This document shows, in pieces, positions 61,033 through 64,000 of a stretch of 64,000 nucleotides of DNA; position 1 is the stretch's first letter; the number at the start of each line of letters is the position of its first letter. The position numbers and the translations under genes are program-made. The notes below the pieces were generated by a model that did no database searches, was not told where the DNA came from, and was given only the letters and a program-made list of their open reading frames with translations. Source of the stretch: Zelopaecilomyces penicillatus (taxonomy: Eukaryota; Ascomycota; Sordariomycetes; Hypocreales; Pseudodiploosporaceae); contig VCCP01000008.1 in the NCBI GenBank assembly GCA_005765155.1, positions 1,922,001-1,986,000 of the forward strand, given 5' to 3'.

Positions 61033-62334
61033 CTAAACCAAATGCGCTTCTTGGAAGAAGCGATCCCGCTGTAGCGCAAATAAAACCGCTGTCTTGTGTG
61101 GCAGGTGGAAGCGTTTTTTCTTTTCCTGGGGCAGATACTTGCTCTGGATTTGAACATGGGCCAGGTCAAATCTTGGCTCCGCAATGACCTGCTTAGTGCG
61201 AGGGTCTCGCAGAAAGCAGCAATGCTTGATGGAAGTCGCCACGGCTTGGTATCGTTTGCCCCCTCTGAAGCGCTCCTCGCCCACTAGGATGTGCGAGTTT
61301 TGGTCGTGCTCACCCACCACAATGTTGCAGTTGGAGCCGAAGAAGCACGCGGCGTTGTCCTCCTTGACCCATCCCAGTTCCGTGTACCCAGCCAGTTCGC
61401 CGTCCCACTCGAACAAGCAAGACATGGTGTGCGCGTCAGCCAGCTGCTCTGACAGATACTTCTTGTGGTGTTCGTCTGACCCACGCTCCTGCCATGAGGC
61501 ATTTACGCGGTCCGAGTTCTGCCAACGCTTGTATGCTTCAAAGTGCGCCGGGTTCTCGACGTCAATGTGCATGATCCGCAGTTGCTGCCCGAGTTCGACA
61601 ATGAAGCGAGAGTAGATGACAGTGCCGGGACTAGGCTTGGCAGGTCGCACCGGATGGACGGTGCAGACATTGCCCTTGCGCGTGAACCCCATCTGACTAG
61701 CAAACACACCCAGGGTCCCGTTGAAGCCCGGGAATTTGGTCACTTCGGGCCGTGACCGAAGCCAGTGCTGTGAGTCTGGGGCGCCAGCACCCTGCCAGAA
61801 TGATTCGCGGTAAATCCAGTAAATAGCATCTGTGGCTTTTGGGGCCGGTGATTCCGAGTCTGAGCTCGGTGAGAACGGTGATGTCACGCCCAGGCCAGTG
61901 TATCGCAAATACTCGCCCACTCGCTCGTTTTCAACCGAGATAGCAATCACATCTTCCTCTCTATAATCAGGATGCAGCCATAAAGCGTAAACTGAGGCCC
62001 AAGCCAGAGTGAGATCCCAGTCTGGCCTGTTAGTCTCAAATGGAGAATTAGGCCTGGCAATATCTGATTGCAATAGCTGGAGCCGGACAAGTTCGCCGAG
62101 CAGGGCCTTGTCCTCGTTGACAAACACCGGGGAAATTCTTGTCTTGGTTCCATCAGCTAACCATCGAGCCAGTGTATCTTTCCCAGACCCAATGACATAA
62201 CCTGACGCAGAGCCATTCCCTGCGGTCTCAATCCACAATTCGGTCTGGGCATCTGGAAGTTTGAACGATGTCTTATTAAACTTTTTCAGTGGCGTTTCAT
62301 CACCAAACTGAATGTCAATTGTGACGCTCCCCAT
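61033..62334 (-). CDS. sidL: N5-hydroxyornithine acetyltransferase, SidL-type
   Basis: It is a single exon of 433 residues. The C-terminal half is a GNAT-fold siderophore acyltransferase of the IucB/AlcB type: IMHIDVENPAHFEAYKRWQN, ASWQERGSDEHHKKYLSEQL, CLFEWDGELAGYTELGWVKE and GEERFRGG (acetyl-CoA loop region), ending near DPRTKQVIAEPRFDL. The N-terminal half is the usual degenerate extension of fungal members. It should transfer acetyl from acetyl-CoA to N5-hydroxyornithine, making the hydroxamate used by the NRPS. It ends QEAHLV, without a peroxisomal SKL-type signal. This fits SidL, the cytosolic enzyme of the ferricrocin branch, rather than peroxisomal SidF. Its position next to the SidC-type NRPS, in the same orientation, supports this. 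An ornithine N5-monooxygenase gene is not in the window. Confidence 0.92.
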   Translation of the reverse strand: MGSVTIDIQFGDETPLKKFNKTSFKLPDAQTELWIETAGNGSASGYVIGSGKDTLARWLADGTKTRISPVFVNEDKALLGELVRLQLLQSDIARPNSPFETNRPDWDLTLAWASVYALWLHPDYREEDVIAISVENERVGEYLRYTGLGVTSPFSPSSDSESPAPKATDAIYWIYRESFWQGAGAPDSQHWLRSRPEVTKFPGFNGTLGVFASQMGFTRKGNVCTVHPVRPAKPSPGTVIYSRFIVELGQQLRIMHIDVENPAHFEAYKRWQNSDRVNASWQERGSDEHHKKYLSEQLADAHTMSCLFEWDGELAGYTELGWVKEDNAACFFGSNCNIVVGEHDQNSHILVGEERFRGGKRYQAVATSIKHCCFLRDPRTKQVIAEPRFDLAHVQIQSKYLPQEKKKRFHLPHKTAVLFALQRDRFFQEAHLV

Positions 62335-63349
62335 TGTGGAACTTTATTCGGTTATCTGGGTGCTACATATCATTAGTTTTTTTTTCTTCACCATTATCAA
62401 CTGGGGCTCCAGGGTAGATTAACCAGACTCAAAATTTGATTGAGATAAGCTGCTCGCAGGTTTATAACAGGTTATAGTTGGCGATGTAAAACGCTCAGGA
62501 TGGGTATTGGATGAATATTTGAGAGGTTACTCAGTGTTGTGTTTGTCGGTATGTTGTCTTGTCTGCCTCAGTGCATATGGTAAATGTGGTGTTTCTATAC
62601 TTTTCATTTCCCGCATATATATGACGATTGGCTCGGGAATTCAATTGCGTAATCCTTCTCAAGCTACAGTTTCAATTCGGCCTCCAATAATCTGAAGAAC
62701 GTGTCAGACTGTGTGTCCACCTCACCTCACAGTCTCGGATCCAAAGCCAGTCTAGTCAATCAGCATGAAGAAACAATGCTTGGCAAAGCAGATGTTTCCA
62801 TGCAACTCCTTCACGGCAACCTTGGTAGGGCCGTAGAGCCGCTTCGGGAAGCAAGCCAGTCGATCATGACGGGGCATTAGGCTGAGTTAGGGACACCCCG
62901 GTTTTCTTGATTGCACTAAAGTAAGATAGGTGGATCGGTATACAACTTGTAATAATCCGTATGTACCCGCCGTCAGCGGATTCCTCGCTCGCGGTTAATG
63001 CCGACGCCTAGGCAATTATCAGATTGGGAAACGTAACTATGTACAACGGTCCGTGAAACCGACGCTGCCAAGCGTAGCAGGGGCTAATAAACTACTAGGT
63101 TAAATGGCGCAAGCAAAAAGCGGACCGTCTTAGTAGGTATTTCGAGAAGGTACGTAGTAGGCACTTTGGACGTTATTAATGCCCAAATGCCGGTATCAAT
63201 CTCGGCAAGTGGATATGCAATCAAAATAAGCCATGCAAAGGTTAACGCGAGGGCCATGTAATACTACGTACGCTTGCCAAATACATGTGCCAGCTCTCAA
63301 CATGATCTGGTGAGCAGAACAGGTCCAAACCATTTCAGAGCTCACCACC
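62335..63349. promoter_or_regulatory. Divergent promoter region of acetyltransferase and ABC transporter genes
   Basis: This 1-kb region separates the SidL-type start (-) from the ABCC start (+). On the - strand CCCAGATAAC at 62351-62360 matches seven of nine positions of the SRE/SreA consensus ATCWGATAA and lies about 20 bp before the ATG; a further AGATAA occurs at 62443-62448 (+). These may mediate iron repression. No other gene is seen. Confidence 0.45.
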
Positions 63350-64000
63350 ATGGCGAGCACTGATGGGAAAAGCTTCCCTCCGCGCAAGTGGTATAGGAGG
63401 GTACCCTTTCTATCCACGAAACCGATTGAGCAACGGTTGACGGCACGGAAACCGAGTCTAACTTCAAGCGCTGCGAATGTGGAAAATGGGATTGACACTG
63501 GAACGGAGGCAAAATGCCAGCTGCCAGAGTCGACAGCGAATTGGCTATCCGTCCTGTCATTCAGTTGGCTGAGTCCCATTCTAAGAACTGGTTATACCAG
63601 GCCTCTCCAGTTTGATGATTTGTACGATATGCCAAGCAACAGAATGGTGGAGGATCACGCGGAGAGACTTGAGAAGAGCTGGTCTGCAAGGCTGGAGAGG
63701 AACAACAACCAAACGACTTCATCAGGGCTGCTATCATGGAGGCCATTCTGGACTCGGCGAACAACAAACGCAACTGTCTTGGCCATGGCTCTCAACGACG
63801 TCTGTCTGCGGTGGTTCTGGCTGGGTGGTCTCTTCAAGCTAGGCGGTGATCTGACCCAAATGATCTCACCGCTGCTCATCAGGTTTCTCATCGCCACCCT
63901 TTCTGATCCGTCGCAACATGCACTGCGAGCAGGCTTCGGCTATGCAGTAGGACTGTTTCTTCTACTGGTATTTTCCGTTACATCTAACGTTCATGGGTTT
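63350..64000 (+). CDS. ABC transporter, ABCC (MRP/Yor1-like) family, 5' part
   Basis: The frame is open from the ATG at 63350 to the window edge (217 codons) and is therefore truncated on the right. The sequence shows the N-terminal landmarks of full-length fungal ABCC transporters: a cytosolic tail with KWYRRVPF, then NWLSVLSFSWLSPILRTGY, RPLQFDDLYDMP, ERLEKSWSARLER, and the first transmembrane helices (ALNDVCLRWFWLGGLFKLGG, then PLLIRFLIATLSDP and GYAVGLFLLLVFSV). ATP-binding domains lie outside. It is divergent from the SidL-type gene, and such transporters are often found in fungal siderophore loci. The substrate could be a siderophore, its precursor or breakdown product, or an unrelated drug. 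No intron is needed in the visible part. Confidence 0.88.
   Translation, partial: MASTDGKSFPPRKWYRRVPFLSTKPIEQRLTARKPSLTSSAANVENGIDTGTEAKCQLPESTANWLSVLSFSWLSPILRTGYTRPLQFDDLYDMPSNRMVEDHAERLEKSWSARLERNNNQTTSSGLLSWRPFWTRRTTNATVLAMALNDVCLRWFWLGGLFKLGGDLTQMISPLLIRFLIATLSDPSQHALRAGFGYAVGLFLLLVFSVTSNVHGF

Overview
The window looks like nuclear DNA of a filamentous ascomycete, most likely a sordariomycete of the Hypocreales type. The evidence is short introns (about 50-120 bp) with GTAAGT/GTATGT donors and CTAAC-like branch points, fungal-only families (Zn2Cys6 regulator, DHA2 transporter, giant siderophore synthetase) and strongly fungal housekeeping proteins. The species cannot be named from sequence alone. 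All exon boundaries were read by eye from splice signals and reading frame; no RNA evidence was available.

Layout. 1-12 kb is mostly core genome: a conserved fungal protein (UPF0643-like), translation factor eIF3 subunit h, S-adenosylhomocysteinase, a D-2-hydroxyacid dehydrogenase of the mandelate-dehydrogenase-like group, and an FMP32/MCUR1-type mitochondrial coiled-coil protein. At 13.5 kb there is an unrecognised 170-residue protein. At 15.3-20.4 kb a Zn2Cys6 transcription factor with a long glutamine tract lies directly upstream of a 14-helix MFS drug-type exporter, a likely regulator-transporter pair.

21-35 kb is the least familiar part: a small hypothetical gene, a 382-residue protein carrying a cytidine-deaminase-like CAE...PCxxC zinc signature, and two divergently oriented giant genes (about 1,680 and 1,426 residues) with very few introns. 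I know of no assigned function for either giant; one resembles the uncharacterised DUF6603 group. This block is the best candidate for an undescribed system. G14 and C13 homopolymers happen to lie at its two ends.

36-45 kb holds a secreted haem peroxidase, a small secreted beta-gamma-crystallin-like protein, a GPI-anchored acid-sphingomyelinase-like phosphodiesterase and an AlkB-type 2-oxoglutarate dioxygenase.

45-64 kb is an intracellular siderophore locus: a 4,890-residue NRPS with the A-T-C-A-T-C-A-T-C-T-C-T-C order of SidC ferricrocin synthetases, a SidL-type N5-hydroxyornithine acetyltransferase, and the start of an ABCC transporter that runs off the right edge. The acetyltransferase would supply N5-acetyl-N5-hydroxyornithine, which the NRPS joins with glycine and serine into ferricrocin. 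GATA-type sites resembling those of the iron repressor SRE/SreA lie upstream of both biosynthetic genes. A roughly 270-bp, extremely AT-rich island sits between the two genes.
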